DNA of 64,000 nt from contig CACYHB010000003.1 of the NCBI GenBank assembly GCA_902774015.1, forward strand, positions 103,827 through 167,826. The letters are read 5' to 3'. Positions 8,610 to 16,297 of this stretch are shown in pieces. Each line of letters begins with the position of its first letter. Within the stretch, counting starts at the first letter, position 1. Both the position numbers and the translations under genes were made by a program. The notes below the pieces were generated by a model. It was not told the DNA's origin, ran no database searches, and was given only the letters and a program-made list of their open reading frames with translations. This DNA comes from Oscillospiraceae bacterium (GTDB lineage: Bacteria; Bacillota; Clostridia; Oscillospirales; Oscillospiraceae).

Positions 8610-8783
8610 ATGGCAGAACAGGCAAAGCGTTTGCAGGCCGAGCGGAATTGCCGTCCGTCGCTGGATATTCCGTGGATGCGGCGTTGGGAGAAAGGCGAAC
8701 GCGAGCATTCGGTTGAGGACTTCCAGACCAGATTGGTCAGGATTGACTATGTGAACATGCTTCAAGAGCTGGAATTCCATTAA
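8610..8783 (+). CDS. Small hypothetical protein (57 residues)
   Basis: A 57-residue frame starting at ATG 8610 behind AAAGAGG (8593-8599), with an upstream in-frame GTG at 8544 that lacks a ribosome site. The protein is charged, with no membrane segment and no signal peptide; it holds a central RPSLDIPWMRRWEKGE stretch and an amphipathic C-terminus. A good intrinsic terminator follows 5 bases after the stop, which supports a real transcription unit. I do not recognise the family. Confidence 0.45.
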   Translation: MAEQAKRLQAERNCRPSLDIPWMRRWEKGEREHSVEDFQTRLVRIDYVNMLQELEFH

Positions 8784-8788
8784 AGTAC

Positions 8789-8833
8789 AGCGGTCCGGGA
8801 TCTGCCTGACGAGCGGGTTCCTGACCGCTTTTT
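8789..8833 (+). terminator. Intrinsic terminator after the 57-residue gene
   Basis: AGCGGTC (8789-8795) pairs with GACCGCT (8823-8829), with internal GG/CC pairs and a run of T at 8829-8833. Confidence 0.7.
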
Positions 8834-9141
8834 CCCTCTCCCTTTGCAGGAGAAGACGATTCCGAGCTGCGGCGCTGTCATCGTGTGTGACGGCGCCGCT
8901 GTTTTATGCCGGAAAATCCCGGATACAACTGTACGCAAGCGATGAGGGTTTTATTCAAATATTGAGGAAAAAGAATCAGACGGCAAACAGTCTTTGACTT
9001 CTCGACATCCTGCCTTCTATTCGTTGGGCTGCAGACGCCGGATCAGGCTTCGCGCAGCTCCCCGTATCCCGATTCCCGCAGCGACAGATTTCGCGCATGG
9101 TACAAGGCCGCGGCGGAATATGCTGGGAGAGAGGTGATATC
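8834..9141. other. Leader region of sigK with one strong hairpin
   Basis: GCGGCGC-T-GTCA (8869-8880) can pair with TGAC-G-GCGCCGC (8888-8899), followed by TGTTTTA, possibly a second terminator. A 3' AT-rich stretch at 8940-8990 probably holds the sigK promoter, but I cannot point to convincing sigma-E/K boxes. No gene seen. Confidence 0.4.
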
Positions 9142-9822
9142 ATGCTGGAAAATGCGTTCAGCCTGCTGGCGGGAAGCCTGTTTCTGATGCTCCGCATCGC
9201 GCCTGGCGGCTCTTTTCTGCGTCCTCTGCGCCGGGAAGAGGAGGAGGACTGCCTTCGCCGCTGGGCGGAGGGAGATCTGGAGGCGCGCAACCGTCTCGTG
9301 GAGCACAATATGCGCCTGGTGGCGCACATCGTCAAAAAATACTATTCCCAAAGCGGGGATACGGAGGACCTGCTGTCTATCGGCACGGTGGGCCTGATCA
9401 AAGGCATCAACAGTTATCGCGGCGATAAAGGCGTACGACTAGCAACCTATGTCAGCCGCTGTATTGAAAATGAGATCCTGATGTATTTCCGTGCCCAACG
9501 GAAGACGGCGGGAGACGTGAGCCTCTCGGAAGCGCTGGAGACAGAAGAGGACGACGGGAGCCTTTCCTTTTTGGACGTGGTGGCACAGGAGGACGATCTT
9601 GCGGAGCGGATCGGGAGTATGGAGCAGTGCGAGAAACTTCGGCGCTGCATTGAGTCCGAGCTGGATACACGGGAAGCGCGCATCCTTCGGCTCCGATACG
9701 GCCTCGGCGGGGGAGAACCGCTGACCCAGCGGGAGACGGCCGCCGCCTGCGGCATCAGCCGCTCCTATGTCTCGCGCATCGAAAAGAAAGCACTGGAGAA
9801 GCTGCGCCGGGCTATGTCATGA
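9142..9822 (+). CDS. sigK: RNA polymerase sporulation sigma factor SigK (pro-sigma-K)
   Basis: 226 residues from ATG 9142 behind GAGGTG. Region 2 contains NRLVEHNMRLVAHIVKKY and EDLLSIGTVGLIKGI; region 4 ends with the helix-turn-helix TQRETAAACGISRSYVSRIE. The first ~30 residues (MLENAFSLLAG...) form a hydrophobic pro-sequence like that cleaved from Bacillus pro-sigma-K, implying membrane-linked processing in the mother cell. The frame is continuous: there is no skin-type prophage interruption. It directs late mother-cell transcription (coat and cortex) during sporulation. The upstream in-frame start at 9097 lacks a ribosome site. Confidence 0.93.
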   Translation: MLENAFSLLAGSLFLMLRIAPGGSFLRPLRREEEEDCLRRWAEGDLEARNRLVEHNMRLVAHIVKKYYSQSGDTEDLLSIGTVGLIKGINSYRGDKGVRLATYVSRCIENEILMYFRAQRKTAGDVSLSEALETEEDDGSLSFLDVVAQEDDLAERIGSMEQCEKLRRCIESELDTREARILRLRYGLGGGEPLTQRETAAACGISRSYVSRIEKKALEKLRRAMS

Positions 9823-9838
9823 ATGGAAAAGGACAAAG

Positions 9839-9867
9839 TTGCTTTCTGCGGGAGACAATGGTAAAAT
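9839..9867 (+). promoter_or_regulatory. Promoter of the asparaginase gene
   Basis: TTGCTT (9839-9844), 17-base spacer, TAAAAT (9862-9867), 35 bases ahead of the start codon. Confidence 0.6.
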
Positions 9868-9902
9868 AACATACGATCAAGAAACGAGGGAGAAACCGGA
9901 AA

Positions 9903-10904
9903 ATGAAAAAGGTGCTCATGATCGGAACGGGCGGCACCATTGCCTCGGAAATGACACCGGACGGTCTCGCGCCCGGCCTGAGTCCGGAGCGGCTGCTGCA
10001 GTTTGTGCCGGCCATTTCCGCGCTCTGCGAGGTGGACTGTATCTCAGTGTTCAGCGAGGACAGCACCAACATCACGCCCGCGCACTGGACACGGATCGCG
10101 CAAACGATCCGCGATCATTATGAGCGCTATGACGGCTTTGTGATCAGCCACGGGACCGATACCATGGCCTATACGGCCGCCGCGCTTTCGTATCTGATCC
10201 AGCACAGCCGCAAGCCCATCGTCCTCACCGGTGCGCAGAAGCCTATATATTTTGATTCCACCGACTCCAAAACCAATCTGACAGACGCCTTCGTGTGCGC
10301 CTGCTCGGAAAAGGCGGCCGGCGTGGCCATCGTATTTAACGGGCGCGTTATTCTGGGTACACGCGCCCGAAAGACCTGCTCCAAAAGCTTTGCCGCCTTT
10401 TCCAGCATCAACTACCCGGATCTGGCGACGCTGCAGGACCATCGGCTTCTGTGCTATATCCCGGGGGAGAGAAGCGGAGAACCCTGTTTCTTCGATCGGC
10501 TGAGCACGGACGTGAGCCTCGTCAAGCTGGTGCCCGGCATGGATCCTGCGCTGCTGCGCTTTGCGCTGGAGCATAAGAGCGCACTGATCGTTGAATGCTT
10601 CGGCGTGGGCGGCCTGCCCAGCTACGGAGACAACGCGTTCTTCGACTTGGTCTCCGACTATACAGCCCGGGGCCGCTTCGTGGTTATGACCACGCAGGTA
10701 CAGAACGAGGGCTCCGACCTCTCGGTTTACAGTGTCGGCCACAGGCTCAAGGAGAATCGCCGCGTGCTGGAAGCCTACGATATGACCACGGAGGCCGCTT
10801 ATACCAAAATGATGTGGATCCTGGGGCAGACCCGTGTCCCCGAAGCTGTTCACAGCCTGTTTTACACGCCGGTCGCCCATGATATCCTGCACCCCGACCC
10901 TTGA
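9903..10904 (+). CDS. ansA: Type I (cytoplasmic) L-asparaginase
   Basis: 333 residues. GTGGTIAS at residues 8-15 carries the first catalytic threonine, and SHGTDTMAYTA near residue 81 the second Thr-Asp pair. There is no signal peptide, so the enzyme hydrolyses asparagine to aspartate and ammonia in the cytoplasm. It has its own promoter and is followed after 31 bases by apbE, with no clear terminator between. Asparagine synthetase AsnA is encoded 20 kb away on the same strand. Confidence 0.92.
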   Translation: MKKVLMIGTGGTIASEMTPDGLAPGLSPERLLQFVPAISALCEVDCISVFSEDSTNITPAHWTRIAQTIRDHYERYDGFVISHGTDTMAYTAAALSYLIQHSRKPIVLTGAQKPIYFDSTDSKTNLTDAFVCACSEKAAGVAIVFNGRVILGTRARKTCSKSFAAFSSINYPDLATLQDHRLLCYIPGERSGEPCFFDRLSTDVSLVKLVPGMDPALLRFALEHKSALIVECFGVGGLPSYGDNAFFDLVSDYTARGRFVVMTTQVQNEGSDLSVYSVGHRLKENRRVLEAYDMTTEAAYTKMMWILGQTRVPEAVHSLFYTPVAHDILHPDP

Positions 10905-10935
10905 GGGGGATTCCTTTTTGTAGAGGCTTGAGCCA

Positions 10936-11994
10936 ATGAAACGAACACATCAACGCAGCTGTCTCTCCGTGCTTCTGGCCGTGATGCTTCTGCTCTCCGC
11001 CTGCGGGGCCGCGGCTCCGCCGCAGCGGGATCCGGAGGCGGCCGAGCGGGGCTATCGCTATATCGAGAGCATGGACACGCTCATCGAATTGACCGCCTAC
11101 GGAAGTTCACGCGACGAGGCACTGGACGCCGCGGCAGACGAGGTGGAGCGCCTCAACGCGCTGCTCTCGATCGGCCTGGAGGACAGCGAGGTATCACGCG
11201 TAAATCGGGATGGCGGCGGGAAACTGAGTCGGGACACGGCCGCCCTTGTGGATCGCGCGCTGGAACTGTTTGAATCCACCGGCGGCGCTTTTGACCCCAC
11301 CGTATATCCTCTTATGCTCCTCTGGGGCTTCACCGGCGGGGAGCATCACGTTCCCACGGAAGAGGAACTCGCCGCGACGCTTCGGAAGGTCGGGGCGGAT
11401 CGCGTGCGATTTGACGCGGAAACGGCAACGATCACGCTGGACGCGGGGCAGGCCATCGACCTGGGCGGCATCGCCAAGGGCTATACCTCCGCGCGAATCA
11501 TGGAGATCTATCGGGAGCACGGCGTAAGCTCCGGCCTCGTTAGTCTGGGCGGCAACGTGCAGTGCCTGGGCGCAAAGCCGGACGGCTCCGCGTGGCGTAT
11601 CGGCGTTCGCAATCCGGATACGGAGACGGGCGGCATCGTCGCGGTGGTGAGTGTGAAGGACATGGCGGTCATCTCTTCCGGCGGTTATGAACGCTTTTTT
11701 GTAGACGAGAACACGGGGATCACTTATGAACACATCATGGACCCGAAAACGGGCTCTCCCGTGAAAAACGAACTTGCCCAGGTCACGATCGTGACGCCCG
11801 ACGGGACCCTGGGAGACGGGCTTTCCACCGCGCTCTATATCATGGGCCTGGACGCCGCCGCCGCATATTGGCGTGCGCACAGCGGCCAGTTCGACGCTGT
11901 TTTTGTGACCCGGGACGGAGATGTCTGGATCACCGCAGGCCTGGAAAACTGCGCAGAACCCGTGGGGGACGGCACGCTGCAAATCATCCGCTGA
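10936..11994 (+). CDS. apbE: FAD:protein FMN transferase (ApbE), lipoprotein
   Basis: 352 residues. An N-terminal lipoprotein signal ends in LLSAC (cysteine near residue 23), so it is anchored outside the membrane. Conserved ApbE segments are DLGGIAKGY near residue 175, SLGGNVQ near 201 and the metal/FAD region YEHIMDPKTGSP near 259. The enzyme attaches FMN covalently to threonine in exported or membrane redox proteins such as RnfG, NqrC or FMN-binding-domain proteins. No obvious target lies in this window. Its place before the Tat and NrfA genes suggests service to an extracytoplasmic electron chain. Confidence 0.93.
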   Translation: MKRTHQRSCLSVLLAVMLLLSACGAAAPPQRDPEAAERGYRYIESMDTLIELTAYGSSRDEALDAAADEVERLNALLSIGLEDSEVSRVNRDGGGKLSRDTAALVDRALELFESTGGAFDPTVYPLMLLWGFTGGEHHVPTEEELAATLRKVGADRVRFDAETATITLDAGQAIDLGGIAKGYTSARIMEIYREHGVSSGLVSLGGNVQCLGAKPDGSAWRIGVRNPDTETGGIVAVVSVKDMAVISSGGYERFFVDENTGITYEHIMDPKTGSPVKNELAQVTIVTPDGTLGDGLSTALYIMGLDAAAAYWRAHSGQFDAVFVTRDGDVWITAGLENCAEPVGDGTLQIIR

Positions 11995-12020
11995 GGGCAG
12001 GCTTCAAAGGCTCCGCGGTA

Positions 12021-12049
12021 TTGACTTGAACCCTCGGACCCAGTATAAT
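12021..12049 (+). promoter_or_regulatory. Strong promoter of the tat operon
   Basis: TTGACT (12021-12026), exactly 17 bases, TATAAT (12044-12049). Transcription should start near 12056, immediately before a three-hairpin element. Confidence 0.85.
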
Positions 12050-12060
12050 GATCATCGGAT

Positions 12061-12140
12061 GGCGAAATCAATCGAGAATTCGATTGATTTCGCTGCCAAA
12101 CGACAAGTTTGGCAGCGAATGATTCTCAAAATCATTCGCC
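12061..12140. repeat. Three abutting perfect hairpins in the tat leader
   Basis: Three perfect inverted repeats follow each other with no spacer. The first is 12062-12093 (13-bp arms, loop AGAATT), the second 12094-12114 (8-bp arms, loop GACAA), the third 12115-12139 (10-bp arms, loop CTCAA). The whole block is bounded by GGCGAA and TTCGCC. It would make up nearly the entire 5' untranslated region of the tat mRNA and leaves no recognisable Shine-Dalgarno before the start at 12148. It resembles a palindromic repeat element more than a known riboswitch. Confidence 0.8.
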
Positions 12141-12147
12141 CGGCGTA

Positions 12148-12552
12148 ATGGAGCTGGTAGTCATTTTTGTGGTGGCGCTTCTTGTGATCGGGCCTGATAA
12201 GCTGCCCCTTTATGCCAAAAAGCTGGGCAATGCCCTGCGGGAGTTCCGCAAGGCCTCTGCCGATGTGACGAAGGAGATCCGCGAGAGCGTCGTCGAACCT
12301 CTGGAGGAGGCCCAGAAGCCGCTTCGGGAGGCGATTGAGCCTATTGAAGAGCTCAATCGGGACATCAATAACAACCTTAGATCCGTGGAAAAGGATCTGA
12401 AGAATATAGGAAAAGCGCCGAAGGAAAAGCCAAAGGCAGAGGAAGCGCCGGCGGCAGCGGAAGAGAATCCTCCCGCGGAGGCGGCAGCGGAACAGGCAGC
12501 CCCAGAGGCGGAGACAGAAGAAAAGCACGAAAACGGAGGAGAGAGCACATGA
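12148..12552 (+). CDS. Twin-arginine translocase subunit, TatA/TatB-like
   Basis: 134 residues from ATG 12148. One N-terminal membrane helix (residues 2-15) is followed by GPDKLP, the TatA/TatB hinge motif, an amphipathic helix, and a long charged C-terminal tail rich in Glu, Ala and Pro. The long tail favours a TatB-type role in the substrate receptor with TatC. No ribosome site precedes the start; the leader is occupied by the hairpin element. It is followed by a shorter TatA with a 4-base overlap. Confidence 0.82.
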   Translation: MELVVIFVVALLVIGPDKLPLYAKKLGNALREFRKASADVTKEIRESVVEPLEEAQKPLREAIEPIEELNRDINNNLRSVEKDLKNIGKAPKEKPKAEEAPAAAEENPPAEAAAEQAAPEAETEEKHENGGEST

Positions 12553-12770
12553 AGCTGGGCGTACAGGAACTGGTCATCATTCTGATCGTCGTTATTATCA
12601 TTTTTGGACCCACCCAGATCCCCAAGCTGACCAAAATGTTCGGCAAGAGCGTGAAAGGCTTCAAGGAGGGCATGGCGGAGGAAGAGGAAGAACTCGCCGC
12701 CGAAAAGAAGGCCCGGAAAGCCGAAGACAAAAAGACCGAAGAGAAAGCCTCCGAGGATGAAAAAGAATAA
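12549..12770 (+). CDS. tatA: Twin-arginine translocase pore subunit TatA
   Basis: 73 residues: a single N-terminal membrane helix with ELVIILIVVIIIFGP, then IPKLTKMFGKSVKGFKEGM (amphipathic helix) and a charged tail. This is the standard TatA layout. It oligomerises to let folded proteins cross the membrane. It overlaps the upstream subunit (ATGA) and the downstream tatC by 14 bases, so the three are translated together. Likely cargoes are folded cofactor proteins; none with an obvious twin-arginine signal is encoded in this window. Confidence 0.9.
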   Translation: MKLGVQELVIILIVVIIIFGPTQIPKLTKMFGKSVKGFKEGMAEEEEELAAEKKARKAEDKKTEEKASEDEKE

Positions 12771-13536
12771 AGCTGCCGCCGCTGACGACGGCAGCATGAG
12801 CCTCTCCGGGCATCTGAAGGAGCTTCGCAACCGGATCGTCGTGTGTGTGGCGGTGCTGGTTCTGGGCTTTGCCGCCTGTTTGAGCGTAGCCGGGAAACTG
12901 GTGACCGCGCTGACCGATCTGGGCACCGCCTATCAATATCAGTACGTCTATATCGCCCCGCAGGAGCTGCTGCTGGTGTATTTCAATCTGGCGCTGATCG
13001 GCGCGGTGGTGCTGACCTTCCCCGTGCTCGCTTATGAAGCCTATGCTTTCTGCAGCCCGGGGCTTACGCGAAAAGAGCGCACCGGCATCGCGCTGGCTCT
13101 GCTGGCGGGGACGGTGTTTTTCCTGCTGGGTGTGGCGTTCGCGCGCTTTATCAGCATGCCCTTCATGCTGCGCTTCCTGATCGGCTTTACCACCGAGGTG
13201 GATGTGAGCGCCTCCATCAGCATCCAGGAATATGTGAGCTTCCTGATGACGGTGTTTGTGATTTTCGGCGCTGTTTTTGAGCTGCCGGTGATCTCTGTCC
13301 TGCTCACATCGCTGGGCGTCCTGCGGGCCGACTGGCTCAGAAGAGGCCGGCGCGTTATGATCGTGATGATTTTTCTGCTGGCTGCGATCATTACCCCGCC
13401 GGACATCGTTTCGCAGATCATGGTGGCGCTCCCCATGATTGCGCTGTATGAGCTGAGCATCTTCCTCAGCGCCCTGGTGTCGAAGGCCAAAAAGAATCGC
13501 CCGGCAGACGAAGAGGAAGACGGAGACGAGAAATAA
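12757..13536 (+). CDS. tatC: Twin-arginine translocase subunit TatC
   Basis: 259 residues with six membrane helices. The N-terminal MSLSGHLKELRNRI matches the conserved signal-binding SFxxHLxELRxR of TatC, and ITPPDIVSQIMVALPM near residue 210 is the second hallmark. It recognises twin-arginine signal peptides together with the TatB-type protein. The start lies inside the end of tatA. The C-terminus is acidic (EEEDGDEK). An imperfect hairpin with a T-rich tail follows. Confidence 0.93.
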   Translation: MKKNKAAAADDGSMSLSGHLKELRNRIVVCVAVLVLGFAACLSVAGKLVTALTDLGTAYQYQYVYIAPQELLLVYFNLALIGAVVLTFPVLAYEAYAFCSPGLTRKERTGIALALLAGTVFFLLGVAFARFISMPFMLRFLIGFTTEVDVSASISIQEYVSFLMTVFVIFGAVFELPVISVLLTSLGVLRADWLRRGRRVMIVMIFLLAAIITPPDIVSQIMVALPMIALYELSIFLSALVSKAKKNRPADEEEDGDEK

Positions 13537-13543
13537 AATACTG

Positions 13544-13606
13544 GAACTGTCAGGAAGGAACGAACTTGAAAGGAGTGCGCCGTTCCGGCTTGACAGTTCT
13601 TTCTTT
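13544..13606 (+). terminator. Terminator of the tat operon, overlapping the nrfA promoter
   Basis: GAACTGTCA (13544-13552) pairs with TGACAGTTC (13591-13599); inside, GGAACG pairs with CGTTCC. The right arm is followed by TTTCTTTCT. The right arm includes most of the -35 box of the next promoter. Confidence 0.6.
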
Positions 13607-13618
13607 CTCGGATAAAAT
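13590..13618 (+). promoter_or_regulatory. Promoter of nrfA
   Basis: TTGACA (13590-13595), 17-base spacer, TAAAAT (13613-13618), 52 bases before the chosen start. Confidence 0.8.
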
Positions 13619-13669
13619 GAAACTGTATCAGTGCGCTGTTATCAGCGTGAAACAACAATGGAGGTCGCC

Positions 13670-14953
13670 ATGAAAAAGGAGAATAAGAGACTCCTGCTGG
13701 ACCTGGCAGTCATGGTTTGCTGTGCCGTTCTGTGTCTGGTTCTGCTCACCGGCATTTTCCCCAAGGGCCCTGTGGCAATGGCTGCAGAGCCTGCCAATGA
13801 AAAATCGGCGAGCGGCGTGCGCATCGCCAAGGTTGAAGAGACCGGCTCCGGTATCACGCTCCTGACCGCTAAGGATTGGGAAAGCACTTACCCCGAGATC
13901 TACGCGTCCTATATGAAAAACAGCGAGAACGATTCTGCGGAGGACTATGTGGAGAACTATCCCATGATCTCCACGCTGTTCGAGGGCTACGGCTTTGCCA
14001 AGTTTTACGGCGGCGCCCGCGGCCACACCTATGTCATTGACGATGTGACCAGCACCGGCCGGCCCCACGCCATGGCAAACTGCTTCACCTGCAAGACCCC
14101 CGATTTCACCGTCATGGCCAATGAGCTGGGCGACGCGGCCTACTCCCTGGCCTTTGAGGATGTGCAGCAGCAGGTCAACGAGCCTTTGAGCTGCTACAAC
14201 TGCCATGGCAACACCGGCAGCACCCTGATGGTGACCCATCAGTATCTGGCCAATGCCCTGGGCAGCGATCTCGACAAGGTCGACGCCGCAACCCTGACCT
14301 GCGGCCAGTGCCATGTGGACTACTACTTTGCCCCTGAGACCAAGTCCACGACCCTGCCTTACACGAGTCTTGAGAGCATGAGCCCGGACGCTATCCTCGA
14401 TTACTACAACAATCTGATGGTGGACGGTCAGGTCTTCGCCGACTATGTCCATGCAAGCTCCGGCGTACGCCAGATCATGGTCAACCACCCCGAGCTGGAG
14501 ACCTTCACCGGCAAGGGCAGCGTTCACTTCGGCACCTTCACCTGTGCGGACTGCCATATGGGCACCGTGACGAAGGAAGACGGAACGACCTACCCCAACC
14601 ATTTCCTGCGCAGCCCGCTGGACAATCCCGAACTGCTCGAGAACACCTGTTCTGCCTGCCACGAGGATCTGGCTGCGAAGGTCCACGAGATTCAGGAAAA
14701 GGCGGAGGAGCGCACCTACGACATCGGCTACCAGCTGGAGGATCTGATCAACAAGATCACGGCGGCTGTCGAGAGCGGCGAGTACAGCGACGAGGAGCTG
14801 GACGCCATCCGCATGAGCTACCGCAATGCGCAGTTCTACTGGAACTTCGTGTTCGTGGAAAACAGTGAAGGCGCGCACAATTCCAAGCTGACCCATGACT
14901 GCCTGGATAAGTCCGAGGCTTTGATCGCAGAGACCCTGGCGATGTTCCACTGA
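13670..14953 (+). CDS. nrfA: Pentaheme cytochrome c nitrite reductase (ammonia-forming)
   Basis: 427 residues from ATG 13670 (GGAGGT six bases upstream). An uncleaved-looking N-terminal membrane segment (about residues 6-32) exports the catalytic domain. Five heme sites are present: CFTCK at 138-142, the Lys-ligated active-site heme diagnostic of NrfA, then CYNCH 175, CGQCH 211, CADCH 292 and CSACH 327. The tyrosine in CHVDYYF and histidine in NHPELE fit the NrfA catalytic pocket. It reduces nitrite to ammonium with six electrons outside the membrane. No nrfH quinol dehydrogenase is adjacent; heme attachment needs the ResBC system encoded directly downstream. Confidence 0.94.
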   Translation: MKKENKRLLLDLAVMVCCAVLCLVLLTGIFPKGPVAMAAEPANEKSASGVRIAKVEETGSGITLLTAKDWESTYPEIYASYMKNSENDSAEDYVENYPMISTLFEGYGFAKFYGGARGHTYVIDDVTSTGRPHAMANCFTCKTPDFTVMANELGDAAYSLAFEDVQQQVNEPLSCYNCHGNTGSTLMVTHQYLANALGSDLDKVDAATLTCGQCHVDYYFAPETKSTTLPYTSLESMSPDAILDYYNNLMVDGQVFADYVHASSGVRQIMVNHPELETFTGKGSVHFGTFTCADCHMGTVTKEDGTTYPNHFLRSPLDNPELLENTCSACHEDLAAKVHEIQEKAEERTYDIGYQLEDLINKITAAVESGEYSDEELDAIRMSYRNAQFYWNFVFVENSEGAHNSKLTHDCLDKSEALIAETLAMFH

Positions 14954-14971
14954 TCCTGAGAGCGTAAACAG

Positions 14972-15003
14972 GCCGTCCCGCCCATCGGGCGGGGCGGCTT
15001 TCC
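14972..15003 (+). terminator. Hairpin between nrfA and resB
   Basis: Twelve-base GC arms (14972-14983 with 14987-14998, one G-T pair) and loop ATC, followed by TTTCC. It is a likely partial terminator separating abundant nrfA mRNA from the assembly genes. Confidence 0.65.
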
Positions 15004-15047
15004 TATTTGATCACCACGCAGGAAAAAGAAGAATCAACGGTGAGATC

Positions 15048-16292
15048 ATGATGAAAAAGACTTTTCAATTTCTGCGCTCCATGCGCTTCGGCATCCTGCT
15101 GCTGGCGCTGATTGCGGCCTGCTCCGTGGTGGGCTCCGTGATCCCGCAGGAGAAGGGCGCCGCCTGGTACGCGCAGAACTATACGAACATCCACGCGACG
15201 CTCCTGACGCTTGGACTGGACCATGTGTTCAAGGGATGGTTTTTTATTTTGATCCTTGTGCTTCTGTGCCTGAATCTGAGTCTCTGCTCGATCCTGCGCT
15301 TTCGCAGCAACGTGCGCGCCTGGGATAAGCCTGAACAGGCGGCTGCCGCCCTGCCCACCCTGGAGAAGCTGAACGAGGCGGACCTGGAACGGGTGCGGGG
15401 CTATCTGCGGGAGCGGCACTGCCGGGAGACGGCTGTCGGCGATGCCCTTATCTTCTGCAAAAACAGTTTCGGGCGTTTCGGGACTTTCCTGACCCACCTT
15501 GCCATTCTGCTTACCGTCGTCTTCGGTGCGGCGGCGTTGTATACACCCACGGTGACGGATCAAAGCTGCCTTCCCGGCGAAGCTCTGCGCATGGAGGACG
15601 GTACCCTGATCGAGGTGGAGAGCTTTCATATCGAAAATGAGGAGGGCGATCTGGATTATGAGAGCGTCCTTCGTGTGACGCTGCCGGACGGACTGCAGAG
15701 CGACTGGCGCCCCGTGAGCGTGAATCATCCGCTTGCTTTCGGCCACTATAAAATCTACCAGCAGACCTACGGCACAGCAGGGTCCATTACCGTCCGCAAC
15801 AACGCCACCGGCGGCGAGGACGATTTTACCCTGACCGAAACCTGCTTTCTGACCATGGACGGCACAAACGGCATCTGGTATGAGACGCTCTATCCAGGCT
15901 ATATCCGCGACGAGGAGGGAAACTTTACGCTGATTACCTCCACCTCCGGCAGCTATACGGATCCTGTATACCAGTTATTGCTCGCCGTGGACGGAGAGTA
16001 TACGCCGGTGCTTGCCTTTCCCGGTGAGGATCTGACGGTCGGCGATATGCAGTATCTCTTCAACGATCCTGTGGAATACCCGGGCCTTCGCATCAAACGC
16101 ACGCCGCCGCTGGTCAACGCTTTGCTTGTGGCCTCCTTCTGCCTGATGATCGCCGGCCTGTACATCAGCTTTTTCCTGCAGCCCGTGCTGGTAAAGACGG
16201 ACAGAGAAGGATATACGGTAAGCGGCCCGAAACCGGAGAGCATGCGCATCGAGCTGCGCCTGCTTCTGCAGCAGAAACAGGAAGGAGTCTGA
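15048..16292 (+). CDS. resB: Cytochrome c biogenesis protein ResB/Ccs1
   Basis: 414 residues. It starts MMKKTFQFLRSMRFGILLLALIAACSVVGSVIPQ, the signature opening of ResB; three N-terminal helices, a large external domain (about residues 190-350), and a final membrane helix follow. With ResC it forms the System II heme lyase that carries heme outward and ligates it to CxxCH apocytochromes. The only multiheme target in the window is NrfA just upstream. No resA or ccdA thiol-reduction partner is present here. Confidence 0.9.
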   Translation: MMKKTFQFLRSMRFGILLLALIAACSVVGSVIPQEKGAAWYAQNYTNIHATLLTLGLDHVFKGWFFILILVLLCLNLSLCSILRFRSNVRAWDKPEQAAAALPTLEKLNEADLERVRGYLRERHCRETAVGDALIFCKNSFGRFGTFLTHLAILLTVVFGAAALYTPTVTDQSCLPGEALRMEDGTLIEVESFHIENEEGDLDYESVLRVTLPDGLQSDWRPVSVNHPLAFGHYKIYQQTYGTAGSITVRNNATGGEDDFTLTETCFLTMDGTNGIWYETLYPGYIRDEEGNFTLITSTSGSYTDPVYQLLLAVDGEYTPVLAFPGEDLTVGDMQYLFNDPVEYPGLRIKRTPPLVNALLVASFCLMIAGLYISFFLQPVLVKTDREGYTVSGPKPESMRIELRLLLQQKQEGV

Positions 16293-16297
16293 TCCCT

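Noticed and set aside
9142-9822. sigK interrupted by a skin-type prophage
   Set aside because: The reading frame is continuous from the pro-sequence to region 4.
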